Assembly (NCBI GenBank): GCA_965208015.1
Contig: CBDBNT010000004.1
Location: 124,001-188,000 of the forward strand
Length of the DNA: 64,000 bases
Source: Bin87 sp965208015
Lineage (GTDB): Bacteria; Chloroflexota; Dehalococcoidia; Lucifugimonadales; UBA3495
Reading direction: 5' to 3'
This document shows, piece after piece, positions 15,551 to 24,926 of the stretch. Each line of letters starts with the position of its first letter. Positions within the stretch are counted from its first letter, which is position 1. The translations under genes and the position numbers were made by a program. The notes beneath the pieces were generated by a model. The model did no database searches. It saw nothing but the letters and a program-made list of their open reading frames with translations, and was not told where the DNA came from.

Positions 15551-18500
15551 TCAGTCGTCGTCTGCCACCGATATGGTGGCAGACGATCTGCCGGAGACGA
15601 TGTTGTAGTCCGTGCTGGTGAGTAGCGTGACTGTTACGGATCCGTCCGCCTCGTCGGTATCGTCGTTAACCGTGGGCAAACTGATGAAGACAATTGGACT
15701 GGTGGTTTCCAATTCCTTGTCGCCCAGACCGGCGGCGGCCACGAAGTCGCCGGATTGACTGACGCGATATTTGACTGTCAGACCTCCGGCTGCCGGTGGC
15801 TCGATGAAAAGCGTGAACTGGGCCGTGTCGCCCTCGTCAACGCTGCTTTTCCTGGAGATAATTCGCAGATCCGGGTTGGCTACGTCGTCGTCCTCCACCG
15901 TGGTGGTGGCGTAGTAGTCCGTTGGGTCAAGCCGGTACGTTGTTCCGCTGCCCAGGGTGAGGGAGACGCTGCCGTCTTCCTCGTCCACGTCGTCGCCGAG
16001 GGTTGGAATGCTGACGGTGGTCGTGGCGGAGGTGATGGTCACTGACTTCAGGCCCAGTTCGCCGGCGGCCACGAAGCCGCCTTCCTGGCTGATCCGGTAA
16101 TTGACCGTCAGGCTCCCTTTGGGCGCCGGACTGGACGTGATGGTGTAAGCGACGGCGCTGCCTTCGGTCACCTCCGTCGGGCCGGTCACGCTGATGGTGG
16201 GATTGCCTCGCTGGTCGTTGTCATCAACGTAGTACACGGCGTATCCGTCGGGGTAGATTTCGTACGTGTAACCACGTCCGTAAGCAATGTAGATTTCGAC
16301 CCTTCCTCGTGGCTCCTCCACGTTGTCGTCCAGCGTTGGGACGCTGACGGTGGCGCTGGGAGCGGAGTTGGTGAGGGTCACGCTGTAGTTTCCAAGGTAG
16401 CTGCCGTCCACGAAGTCGCCCTCCTGGTAGACCCGATAATTGATCGTCAGGTCTCCGGCGGGCGCCGGGTTGGCCGCGATGGTGAACCGGGCCGGGTTGC
16501 CTTCGGCGACCGTGGGGTTATTGGAGTCGGGAATCGTCTCAACGGTGATCGTTGGATTGGGGTCATCGTCAACCACTTGGGTGCCAACGGTTCGTTGCAC
16601 GACGCGGTATCCGCTGACATCGCGGAGTCCGACAGTGAACGCCGCTGGCCCATCGTAGATGTCGTCGTCGATGGTGGGCACGGTGATGGTGGCCGTGGTT
16701 CCGGTGAGCGACACGGACTTGCGACCCAGTTGGTTGGAAGCCACACGCTTGCCGTAGTCGTAACTTCGTCTCACGCTGTAGTGCACCGGTACGCTTCCGC
16801 CTTGGGGGGCGCTGCTGGCGGTGACGGTGTAAACCATCGGGTCGCCCTCAGTTACGGACGCAGGTCCAGAGAGGCTGATGGTCGGGGGCCCGCCGGCAGG
16901 GTCGTCTTCTCTGACGTTCACTGTCACGGAGCTGGGTGAGCCTACCCGATAATTCTCACCGGAGAGAACGGTGACCGACAAGGGGCCATCGGGATGGTGC
17001 GAATTGTCATCCTTGGGGGTGATAGATACTGTGGTTTGGGTCACCTGTCTTGGGATGAACGCATCCCTTGTGCGGGCATGTCCTCGGTCGTTTATCCTGT
17101 ATTTCACCGACAGTCCGTGTTGGTGCAACGGCAGGGTTTCGCTGATGTGGAAGATCAGGTCGAATGAGTTGCCCTCGTCAACATTGGCAGGTGCGCCCGA
17201 CAAGGTGACGGTTGGGTAGCTGTCGTCGTCGCGCACCGGGACTGACGCCGATGACGTAGAGCCGACGCGGTAGCCGTTGCCGTCGTTGATGGTAATGGAG
17301 ACGTTGTCGTCGGGTTCGCCGGTTGCATCGTCAACCGTGGGCACGGCGATGGCTTTGCTGGAGCCGGCGAGGGTGACGCTCTTGCGGCCTGCTTGTCCGG
17401 ACTCAACTACGTCGCCGTTCTGCGACACGGTGTAGTGGACCGTGAGGCTACCGTTGGGGGCGGGGCTTGCCGAGATGACGTAGTTGGCGGTTCCGCCTTC
17501 TTCAATCCCCGCGCCGCCGGAGACGGAGATGGCCGGAAGCAGCGGGTCGTCGTTTGTGATGGTGGCCTGCGCCGTGTTCTGCTTCGACAGGGTGTAGCCG
17601 TTGCCGGGGAGCAGCGTGACCAGCACGGAGCCGGCGCCTTCGTGCTCGCCGTCGTCCACCGTGGGCGCGCTGATGGCGGCGCTGGCGCCGGTGAGGATCA
17701 GGAACCTGCTGCCGGTGTGGCTGGCGGAGACGTAATCTCCGTTCTGCGTCACCCGGTAGTTGACCTCCAGGTTCCGGCTGGGCGCGGGGTCGGCGGATAC
17801 GGTGAATTGGGCGGTGTTGCCCTCCGTGTACCGTTGGGCTGCGGCGGAGACGCTCAGCTGCGGCGTGACGCTGGTGTTGCGCATGATGGTGTACGCGACG
17901 TTGGGATTGCCCAGCCGGTAGCCGTCGCCGGGCAGCAGCATCACGATCACCGCGCCGTCGGGTTCGGGAGCGCCGTCTTCGCTGATGGTGGTTACCGTGA
18001 CGGCGCCGCCGGATCCGGCGATTGTCGCCTGCTTTTCTCCCAGGTTGCCGCCGGAGACGTAATCGCCGTTCTGCATCACCCGGTAGTTGAGTGTCAGGTT
18101 CACGTTCGCGTTTGGCTGGCTTGAGACGGCGAAGTGTGCGGTGTGGCCTTCCGCGATTTCCGTGGTCGTTGCCGAGATGGACAAGGTTGGAATGGCCTCG
18201 TTCTCCAGGCGCGTGATGGTAGCCGAGCTGGATGCGCTCAGCGTGTAGGCGGAGCTGGCGTTGAGGGCGACGGTCACGCTGCCGTCGCGCTCGAACCGGT
18301 TGTCGTCCACGGTGGGCACGGCGATGGTGGCGCTGGAGCCGGTGAGGGTCAGGGTCTTGCTACCCAGATTCTTGTCGATCCAGAGTTGCTTGGCTTGGTG
18401 CTCGAATTCGCCCGTTTGCGACACGGTGTAGTGGACGGTCAGTTCGCCGGTGGGCGCGGGGTTGGCCGAGACGGTGAACTGGGCCCAGCCGCCTTCGACG

Positions 18501-18718
18501 ACGCGGCCGGACGCGGCGGCGATGCTCAGCTCGGGGGTTTGCGCGATCTGTCGCGCTGTTGTCTGGTCGCCGCGCGGGGTGTTGTAGCGCGCTTCCGTCG
18601 GGTTTGCCGGCGTGCCCATCGTCACCGCTGCGGCTATGGAAAGCAGAATTATTCCGGCGATGATGGTTGATCGCCATACCCTGCTGATTCGTGGGATTTT
18701 ACTTCTGTTCCGTATCAC
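15551..18718 (-). CDS. Secreted Calx-beta repeat protein (1055 aa)
   Basis: The N-terminus has a basic stretch and a hydrophobic helix (TIIAGIILLSIAAAVTM) typical of a signal peptide. About nine Calx-beta-like repeats of about 100 residues follow. Each opens with E-G-x-x-A-x-F/Y-T-V/I-x-A/S-x-P-A-P, has an L-V-x-Y-R/T-V-S-Q-x-G-D/E-F core and ends with a V-x-D-D block. The repeats are more diverged from each other than those in the neighbouring giant protein, so they are older. Like its neighbour the chain ends abruptly after the final repeat (SVADDD) with no visible anchor. It is flanked by its own terminator-like hairpin and is probably monocistronic. The likely role is an extracellular adhesive or matrix protein, inferred from architecture only. 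Confidence 0.8.
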   Translation of the reverse strand: MIRNRSKIPRISRVWRSTIIAGIILLSIAAAVTMGTPANPTEARYNTPRGDQTTARQIAQTPELSIAAASGRVVEGGWAQFTVSANPAPTGELTVHYTVSQTGEFEHQAKQLWIDKNLGSKTLTLTGSSATIAVPTVDDNRFERDGSVTVALNASSAYTLSASSSATITRLENEAIPTLSISATTTEIAEGHTAHFAVSSQPNANVNLTLNYRVMQNGDYVSGGNLGEKQATIAGSGGAVTVTTISEDGAPEPDGAVIVMLLPGDGYRLGNPNVAYTIMRNTSVTPQLSVSAAAQRYTEGNTAQFTVSADPAPSRNLEVNYRVTQNGDYVSASHTGSRFLILTGASAAISAPTVDDGEHEGAGSVLVTLLPGNGYTLSKQNTAQATITNDDPLLPAISVSGGAGIEEGGTANYVISASPAPNGSLTVHYTVSQNGDVVESGQAGRKSVTLAGSSKAIAVPTVDDATGEPDDNVSITINDGNGYRVGSTSSASVPVRDDDSYPTVTLSGAPANVDEGNSFDLIFHISETLPLHQHGLSVKYRINDRGHARTRDAFIPRQVTQTTVSITPKDDNSHHPDGPLSVTVLSGENYRVGSPSSVTVNVREDDPAGGPPTISLSGPASVTEGDPMVYTVTASSAPQGGSVPVHYSVRRSYDYGKRVASNQLGRKSVSLTGTTATITVPTIDDDIYDGPAAFTVGLRDVSGYRVVQRTVGTQVVDDDPNPTITVETIPDSNNPTVAEGNPARFTIAANPAPAGDLTINYRVYQEGDFVDGSYLGNYSVTLTNSAPSATVSVPTLDDNVEEPRGRVEIYIAYGRGYTYEIYPDGYAVYYVDDNDQRGNPTISVTGPTEVTEGSAVAYTITSSPAPKGSLTVNYRISQEGGFVAAGELGLKSVTITSATTTVSIPTLGDDVDEEDGSVSLTLGSGTTYRLDPTDYYATTTVEDDDVANPDLRIISRKSSVDEGDTAQFTLFIEPPAAGGLTVKYRVSQSGDFVAAAGLGDKELETTSPIVFISLPTVNDDTDEADGSVTVTLLTSTDYNIVSGRSSATISVADDD

Positions 18719-18776
18719 CTTATTTTCCTCCTATCGGTTGTGCCTCATGCTCTGGCTGGTCGTGGTGTTGGCGTTT

Positions 18777-18801
18777 GAGGGCAGCCCCAGAGGCTGCCCT
18801 C
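18777..18801 (-). terminator. Hairpin behind the 836-residue surface gene
   Basis: A perfect 10-bp stem GAGGGCAGCC/GGCTGCCCTC closes a five-base loop 57 bases beyond the stop codon of the 18858-21368 gene. Confidence 0.5.
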
Positions 18802-18857
18802 GTTCTTCAGCGTGTTGCCGGCTTGGTTGAAGCCGTTGCCGGCCGCTGCCGCAGCTG

Positions 18858-21368
18858 TTATTGCTCCAAGCTCCGTAGATATACGGAGGCCGCGTGGAAG
18901 GGGCTGTCCGGCCACCGGTGTGCGTTGAGGTGGATGGTCAGCGCCATCATGGGTTGTTCTCCGCTGTCGTAGCCGATGGCGGCCAGGACGCGGTTCCACT
19001 TTCTGATGTGGTCGGGGTTGCCCCGCATTGCCTGGTTCTCGGGGTTGTCACGCACTTGGATGAGGTAGTCTACCACGGTCTGGTAGTCGGTGTAGTCTGG
19101 CGGGTCGTCGTCGTCCGACACGTCCACCACGGCCACCCACTGTGTGGCTGAAACCGTGTAGCCGCTGCCCGAGTGCACTGCGGCGGTCACGAAACCGTCG
19201 GTCTCGTTCGCGGCGTCGTCGGTGGTGCTCACGGTGAAGGCAGTGCTGCCCGTGGTGGAAACCGTCACCGTGCGCTGTCCGATGGGGACACCAAAGTCGC
19301 CACTCTGCGCTACCGTGACGCTGACGTCCAGGTTGGACGCCGGGGTTGGGCTGGCCGTCACCGTGAAGGTGATGTTCTCACCCTCGGTTACTGCGGAGCT
19401 GCCCGTGATGCCTATCTCCGGCACGTCGTTGTCGGCGACGGCGACGGTGGCCTCTCCCTGTGTTGCCGATACGGTGTGTCCGATGTCATCGTACGCAGTG
19501 GCCGTCACGGAGCCGTCGGTCTCGTCGACGTTGTCGTCGGTGGTTCCCACGGTGAGGCCGACGCTGCCGCTGGTCGGGATGGTCACTGTTTGTCGTCCGA
19601 GGCCGGTGAAGCCGTAGTGGCCGCTGGAGGTTACGATGACGAGCACGTCCAGGCTGGACGCCGGCGCGGGGCTGGCGGTGACGGTAAAGGTGGCGTCCTG
19701 GCCCTCGGTGACGTCGCTGCCGGCGGTTACGCTCACCACCGGCTTGACTGCTGGGGGTTCGGGGGCTTCCGGCCTGACAATGTCCACTTCGATGACCTTG
19801 TTGCTGAAGCTGCCGTTGCCGCGCAGGTTCGTCATGATGGTGGTGCGGTCCTTCGCGCCGATTTCGATGCGGATACTCCGGTCCTGGTCGTCGTCAGGGT
19901 TCCGGTCGCGGCCGATGAGCGTGAAGGTGGCGAACTGTCCGCCCTTGCTGAATATCATCCCGGACTGTTTTCCCGAGGTGGTGCGCTTTACGCCAGGGCC
20001 GTTTTCTCCCTGGCGGAATTCCACGTTCCAGTGCCGGTCGGGCTCGCCGCCGGAGATTGAGATCGGGAGTTCGATATGTTCCAGTCCCTGTAGCGGGCGG
20101 CTGAGTGAGATGACGAACTTGATCTCACCGTTGTGTCGCCATACGGATGACCATTCGGACTCGATGCTGATCGTGACCGGTGTTCCGGCGGGCAGGTCTG
20201 GGCAGCTGCGGCAGGGCCGGTGGTTTTGCGAGTGGGTGAGCAGTTCGACGGCCGGGGCGCTCTGCTCCGTGCCGTGTTTGGAGGACTGGTAGACCGCGGT
20301 GGTCGCAACACGGTACTTCTGGCCTTCCCGGATGCCGGACATGGGAATGAACGCCAGGCTGGGCGCCGCGTCCAAGGTCTGCTGGTAGGTTTCGTTCCCG
20401 TCCAGGGATTGCGCGCGGATCACGGTTTGCGTGTGGTTTCGCCCGTCCTTCAGGTTGTCAGCCTGGAGGCAGATGGACAGGAGGCCGACTTTGTTCTCGC
20501 TGGCCTGGATGCCGGGGACGCCGGTGTCGAAGCGGGAGACGCACCGCGGGGGCGGGATGTCGGCGGGGTCCCTGGCGGTTCGCACCGGTTCGGTCCACAT
20601 TATTTTTTTCGCGCCGCCCGAAACGACCGTGATCTCGAAGCGGTACCAGTGGTCCGGTTGCAATCCGGTGAAGGTATGTTCCCTTACGGTGTGGTCCGTG
20701 ATGGACGCTGTTGCCTGGGTGTGCTGGTATATGCCGGCGCTGTTGTCTTCGATGTCTGCCCGGTTCCGGCTGCCGACGGCGACAATCTCGAACCTCTGGT
20801 CGGAGCGTGGCCCGATGATGTGCCATGATACGTGCACCTTTTCCTGAGGGTTGTCGCGTTCTACGGTGGCCTTGACTTCCATGATCTCCGGTATGAGCAT
20901 GGTGCTGAGTTGGAGACTCGGGCCCTTGCCCTCCAGGTCGTTGCCGTTTCGGCCCTCGACCGTGACCAGGTACCAGGAGCCGGGACTCAGTCCGGTGATG
21001 GCGAGCTGGCCGTGGTTTGGCGTGTTGACGGGGATTTCCCGGACCAGTTTTCCACTCCAGACATTGGGATGAGAAAAGGGGTCGCCGGTCATGCCGCCTT
21101 CCGTAACGGCGTAGACCTTGACCATGGTCTGGACCCAATGCTTGTTGCTCGTCCATGAGACGCAGATGCTGCTGGTAGGATCGGCTTTGCATGGCACCTG
21201 CTTCAGGTTGGCTTTTGACGGCGCGTTGACCGTGCCCTGCTGCGTTGCTGGGGCTGCGAAGGTCGTGTTCGGCCCCAGTGTGATCGCCGTCAGGGTGATT
21301 GCGATGATGGCCAGCGCCAAGAGCAACCGTCGTTGGCGCGTTATTGTTCTGAGCGTCGTCGTGTTCAT
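18858..21368 (-). CDS. Secreted Calx-beta/FN3-like protein with C-terminal WNRVL domain (836 aa)
   Basis: A signal peptide (LLLALAIIAITLTAITLGPN, then a cut near TFAAPA) precedes fibronectin-like domains (SWTSNKHWVQTMVKVYAVTE; FTGLQPDHWYRFEITVV). A linker with CVSRF, CLQA and CRSCPDLP cysteines follows, then two clear Calx-beta repeats (SVTAGSDVTEGQDATFTV; GITGSSAVTEGENITFTV). The C-terminus is the same helical module found twice inside the giant protein: IRKWNRVLAAIGYDSGEQPM, then a histidine and tryptophan-rich helix and a final SLEQ. Being terminal here, it may be the attachment or export module of the family. The gene follows its neighbour on the same strand but has its own hairpin. Confidence 0.8.
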   Translation of the reverse strand: MNTTTLRTITRQRRLLLALAIIAITLTAITLGPNTTFAAPATQQGTVNAPSKANLKQVPCKADPTSSICVSWTSNKHWVQTMVKVYAVTEGGMTGDPFSHPNVWSGKLVREIPVNTPNHGQLAITGLSPGSWYLVTVEGRNGNDLEGKGPSLQLSTMLIPEIMEVKATVERDNPQEKVHVSWHIIGPRSDQRFEIVAVGSRNRADIEDNSAGIYQHTQATASITDHTVREHTFTGLQPDHWYRFEITVVSGGAKKIMWTEPVRTARDPADIPPPRCVSRFDTGVPGIQASENKVGLLSICLQADNLKDGRNHTQTVIRAQSLDGNETYQQTLDAAPSLAFIPMSGIREGQKYRVATTAVYQSSKHGTEQSAPAVELLTHSQNHRPCRSCPDLPAGTPVTISIESEWSSVWRHNGEIKFVISLSRPLQGLEHIELPISISGGEPDRHWNVEFRQGENGPGVKRTTSGKQSGMIFSKGGQFATFTLIGRDRNPDDDQDRSIRIEIGAKDRTTIMTNLRGNGSFSNKVIEVDIVRPEAPEPPAVKPVVSVTAGSDVTEGQDATFTVTASPAPASSLDVLVIVTSSGHYGFTGLGRQTVTIPTSGSVGLTVGTTDDNVDETDGSVTATAYDDIGHTVSATQGEATVAVADNDVPEIGITGSSAVTEGENITFTVTASPTPASNLDVSVTVAQSGDFGVPIGQRTVTVSTTGSTAFTVSTTDDAANETDGFVTAAVHSGSGYTVSATQWVAVVDVSDDDDPPDYTDYQTVVDYLIQVRDNPENQAMRGNPDHIRKWNRVLAAIGYDSGEQPMMALTIHLNAHRWPDSPFHAASVYLRSLEQ

Positions 21369-21426
21369 GGGTTTTCCTCACGTCTTGGCGCGGCTGTCCG
21401 CGGGTTGTGCGTCATCGTGCGTCCGG

Positions 21427-21462
21427 GGGCGTCGCCACTGCTCAAAGCGAGTGGCGGCGCCC
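21427..21462 (-). terminator. Terminator-like hairpin of the 1086-residue surface gene
   Basis: A 13-bp stem (GGGCGTCGCCACT with AGTGGCGGCGCCC, one mismatch) begins 10 bases after the stop codon. It has no obvious T-run. Confidence 0.5.
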
Positions 21463-21471
21463 CTGTTGGGA

Positions 21472-24400
21472 TCACTTGGAGCTCAGGGTGATGTAGCCCA
21501 GACATGTCTTCCGGGGTGGCGCGGCTACCGCGGTTTGCGCGTTCTTGACGCTCTTGTCGTCGGAGACGCCCCAGCGGAAGTGCATGTCCTGCAGCTTGCC
21601 CTGCGCGATTCGGTCGAAGTCGATGCAGACCGGCACGAAGATGACCGTGCCGTCGCTGCTGGGCTCCGGCTCTCCCAGTGACATCTGAACTGCGCCGGCC
21701 AGGTTGCCCAGGTCGATGATGGTGCCCAGGACGGTGGATTTCTGTGTGGCCGTTGCGCTGGTTATCTCCAGCCCCACGCTTTCGGGACCTTCGACGAACA
21801 GGTCTCGGAGCGTGTTGACTTCGATCACTGCCGCGCTTTCGCCGGCCGCGATGACCGTGGAGCCTTCGCTTTCGACGTAGTCAACGTCAGACGTGGCAGT
21901 GCCCGCCACCGTCTTGTATTTCACGGTGACCGCCTGGCTTGTATCGCCATTGCGCCGGACGGTGAACTTCAGGGGTTTGCCTTCCACCTGCGGTTCGGGT
22001 TGCAGCAACGACAACGCATCCTCGTGATCGTCCTCATTGATGTGCATCAGTTCGAGCACCAGGGCGGGTACGTTCCCTTTGAAAGGCTGTGTACCGCGGC
22101 GGGGCACGAGCTTGTAATCGATGTTTCCGTTGTCGTCCGACAACTTGGCGTGATCCATCACGAACACGTCGCCTTCGATTCTGGATATACCGAAGTAGAT
22201 GGTCCTGTCTTGCGCCGTCCAGCCGTGGTTCACTCTGGTGTTGCCAAGCATGGGCCACTTGACGGTGGCCTGGGTTGCCCCTGCTGGCATCACAACGGAG
22301 TGCGGCCCCCAATTACGCGTGAGGTGGCTCAGGCCAGGGCCATCTGAGTTCACTGCACTGGCGCAAATCTTGCACAGTACCGTGTAGTGCACCTTAACCG
22401 GCACCGGCAGTGGTGCGTCGAAGGTGATGGTTCCTTTCATGTGCCACTTGTCGTCGCCTTCAATGACTTGATATATGGTGTCGCCGGAGTTGAGGTAGAC
22501 GTTTGGCTGCGGAGGAATGCTGATTCGCGGAACCACGCCGGGGACCAGGTCCTTGTCCTTGATGACCACTTTCACGCTCTTCGGCCCGCTCCAATAGACT
22601 CTGCCGCCTTGAGCGTCAGCTTTGTGATCCACCTTGAGGGCGGTGATCCACAGGACTTCGTCGCCTTCGACCTTGCCGTCTCGGGGAGCCCAGACCTGGA
22701 TCCGCAGGTTGCCATCCTGTCCCTTTCGGAATTTCACGTGGGCAACGTTTAGCCGGCGGGCGTGGTTATCGTTGTGGTAGGGATGTATTACTACCCTGTT
22801 TGCATTGTCTCCGATCCATTTGAGGTTCAGGTCCCGGATTAGCGGGGTCTGAATGCTGCCGTCTTCGACGTTGGCGATGCCGATCTCCACGTAGCCGTCT
22901 CTGACCAGAGCCTCCGGGATGCTGAATGGGACGTCAACCGTGCCATCTCCAGCGGTTTCCGCCTCGGTTACCGTGATCTCCCGCTGTGCCCATCCGATTT
23001 TCGTTCCGGCCGGAGGGGGTTGGGGTTTATCCGGCTGGTCCGGAGTCGGGGTGGGCGTGGGCGTCGTCGTTGGCGTCGGCGTTGCCGGTTCTGGCTTGGG
23101 GTCGTACTGTTGTGGCGCTTGGGCGAGGCTCTTCTCGCCATCATAATGCTGGTCGTAGATCAGGCCGGTGACTCGCTGCGTCGATGCTTGGGCCGGTCCC
23201 TTCTGGACTGTGATTTTCAACTGGATGCTCTGGATGAGCTGTGGCTGTGAAATGTCCCGGTACGCGGTCGGTACTTCGATGACGTGATACAGCGTCTCCG
23301 CGCGCGGCGGGAACCTCACCTTGCCGGCGCGGTGATGATAGTTCTGGTTTTTCTTGGCCTCCCACTTTCGGTCATTGTTGCGCTGCTCGATGGTGCTGTA
23401 ATTGATGACGATTGCTTCGTCAACCTGGTGGGAAATCTCCACTCGGAAGCGCAGCGGGGTGCCGTCTGTGGTATGTGCTCCGTAGGGATGGACGGCGGCG
23501 TCTTGCAAATCTTGTTGGGGCGCTTCGGCGGAACTGGCGTCCATGATGTGAATGGACGCGGCGTTGGTGGGCCCGTTGGGACCCCACGCGAATCTTGCGT
23601 TGCAGCCGCCGCGCAGGTTGGAGAGCACGACCTCGACCTTTTCGTCGTCTTCGCGCACGTTGTCATGCAGCGTTTTGACTCTGATGTAATCTGAGGATCC
23701 CTCCTGGCCGGTGGCTTTGAGGGTCAACGTGCCCTTGTCGGCGACGTAATCCTTGTAGTAGGCGCTGGCTTCACCCAAGGTTTCCTTGGTAGTCCAGTCG
23801 ACCTGGACGTCTTCCGTGCACGTCTCGCCGTAGGATCTGCGCTTGAGCATCGCGTTGACGAGAAACTTCGCGGTGGTGCCTTCGAAGATTCTTACGTTCT
23901 GGTTGCTGGTGATCTTCACTAGTGACGGTAGCGGTCGTTTGGGGCCCTGTTCGGTCCACCCTTCGCCGCTGCCGTGCAGGCTGGTGATGTTGATGCGAGC
24001 GACTTGCAGTTCGGCGTGCGGACTTTTCTGGCCAGCCGGCACTCCCCTGATTGTGCGTTGGTGTCCCTGTCTGGCGGCCTTCTGCGCGTCTTCCGCTGTC
24101 CTCGTGAAGCCGTGTTCGTTCTTGTAGTCTTTGTAGCCTGTATCGTCCCAGGTCATGCCGGTGATGACCAGATCGAAGGACTCCTTGTCCTCGATGATCT
24201 TGTCACCCTTGATCCAGACCTTGGCGAACCCGACGGTCTCGCCGTCTTCGTATACCACTTGACCGTTTGTGACCGGTTCGTAGTCCTTGCCGTGCTCGGC
24301 GCGTTCTTTTGTCTCGTTGTCGATGGTGGAGAAGTACACGGTATGCTGGCCGCACTGCTGGTTGTTGCCGATGCGGATGGGTACCTGAAGCAGGCGCTTG

Positions 24401-24732
24401 CCCGGTGGTCCATCCACTCTGATTTCAGCCTCGGCGATGGTGTGGTAGGTTCCCTGGAAGCCGACTATGGTCGGGCAATGCGTTTCGCTGTACCAGTACC
24501 CTACGTGCCAATTGTATTCTTTCCCTTTGGCCTCTTCTGCGGAGATGTCGGGCGGGGCGTTTCCCCTTTCGTGGATGGCGGGGATTCCCCAGTGCCCATT
24601 GGGGCCGTTGTTGTTCGGCCCGTCGGCTCTGGCTTCTTGCGGCGTCAGGGCCAGGTACGCGCCGGTGCCGATTGCTGCCACTACGGCCACCGCGCTGACC
24701 AGCGCGGTGATTTTCTTGGTTAATCTGTTCAT
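21472..24732 (-). CDS. Large secreted Calx-beta-like protein (1086 aa)
   Basis: A clear signal peptide (KKITALVSAVAVVAAIGTGAYLAL, cleavage near EARADG) resembles the one of the 27759-28631 protein, so the two are likely related exports. The mature chain has several Calx-beta-like strands (FEGTTAKFLVNAMLKRR; DDEKVEVVLSNL; GKPLKFTVRRNGDTSQAVTV with YKTVAGTATSDVDYV). A low-complexity Thr-Pro linker lies near residue 555-585 (TPTPTTTPTPTPTPDQPDK) and about eight cysteines are scattered along the chain. The last domain ends TCLGYITLSSK without an anchor. The Thr-Pro linker suggests two lobes projecting from the cell surface or into a matrix; function beyond that is unknown. Confidence 0.8.
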   Translation of the reverse strand: MNRLTKKITALVSAVAVVAAIGTGAYLALTPQEARADGPNNNGPNGHWGIPAIHERGNAPPDISAEEAKGKEYNWHVGYWYSETHCPTIVGFQGTYHTIAEAEIRVDGPPGKRLLQVPIRIGNNQQCGQHTVYFSTIDNETKERAEHGKDYEPVTNGQVVYEDGETVGFAKVWIKGDKIIEDKESFDLVITGMTWDDTGYKDYKNEHGFTRTAEDAQKAARQGHQRTIRGVPAGQKSPHAELQVARINITSLHGSGEGWTEQGPKRPLPSLVKITSNQNVRIFEGTTAKFLVNAMLKRRSYGETCTEDVQVDWTTKETLGEASAYYKDYVADKGTLTLKATGQEGSSDYIRVKTLHDNVREDDEKVEVVLSNLRGGCNARFAWGPNGPTNAASIHIMDASSAEAPQQDLQDAAVHPYGAHTTDGTPLRFRVEISHQVDEAIVINYSTIEQRNNDRKWEAKKNQNYHHRAGKVRFPPRAETLYHVIEVPTAYRDISQPQLIQSIQLKITVQKGPAQASTQRVTGLIYDQHYDGEKSLAQAPQQYDPKPEPATPTPTTTPTPTPTPDQPDKPQPPPAGTKIGWAQREITVTEAETAGDGTVDVPFSIPEALVRDGYVEIGIANVEDGSIQTPLIRDLNLKWIGDNANRVVIHPYHNDNHARRLNVAHVKFRKGQDGNLRIQVWAPRDGKVEGDEVLWITALKVDHKADAQGGRVYWSGPKSVKVVIKDKDLVPGVVPRISIPPQPNVYLNSGDTIYQVIEGDDKWHMKGTITFDAPLPVPVKVHYTVLCKICASAVNSDGPGLSHLTRNWGPHSVVMPAGATQATVKWPMLGNTRVNHGWTAQDRTIYFGISRIEGDVFVMDHAKLSDDNGNIDYKLVPRRGTQPFKGNVPALVLELMHINEDDHEDALSLLQPEPQVEGKPLKFTVRRNGDTSQAVTVKYKTVAGTATSDVDYVESEGSTVIAAGESAAVIEVNTLRDLFVEGPESVGLEITSATATQKSTVLGTIIDLGNLAGAVQMSLGEPEPSSDGTVIFVPVCIDFDRIAQGKLQDMHFRWGVSDDKSVKNAQTAVAAPPRKTCLGYITLSSK

Positions 24733-24900
24733 GGGATTTCCTCAAAGTGTTGTTGGTGAACTGCCGGAATAACGCAGCGGTTCTTCTCCCGATGATTGGC
24801 GTTAGGTCCAGTGCTGGTAAGTCACTTCGCTGGACTTGGCGTTCCAGCATGGAAGCGGCCGGCGGTCTGTCGTATGTCGCTCACCTCCTTTCGGTCTTGA

Positions 24901-24926
24901 GATAACTTTTAGGAGATTTCGCTACT
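24901..24926. repeat. Inverted repeat flanking tnpB, right (3-prime) side
   Basis: Read on the minus strand it contains AGTAGCGAAATCTCCT; 26386-26411 on the plus strand begins AGTAGCGAAATCGCCT. The two copies face each other across the tnpB gene and mark plausible element ends or structured RNA. The first lies at the 3-prime end of the gene, where guide RNA of TnpB systems is made. Confidence 0.45.
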
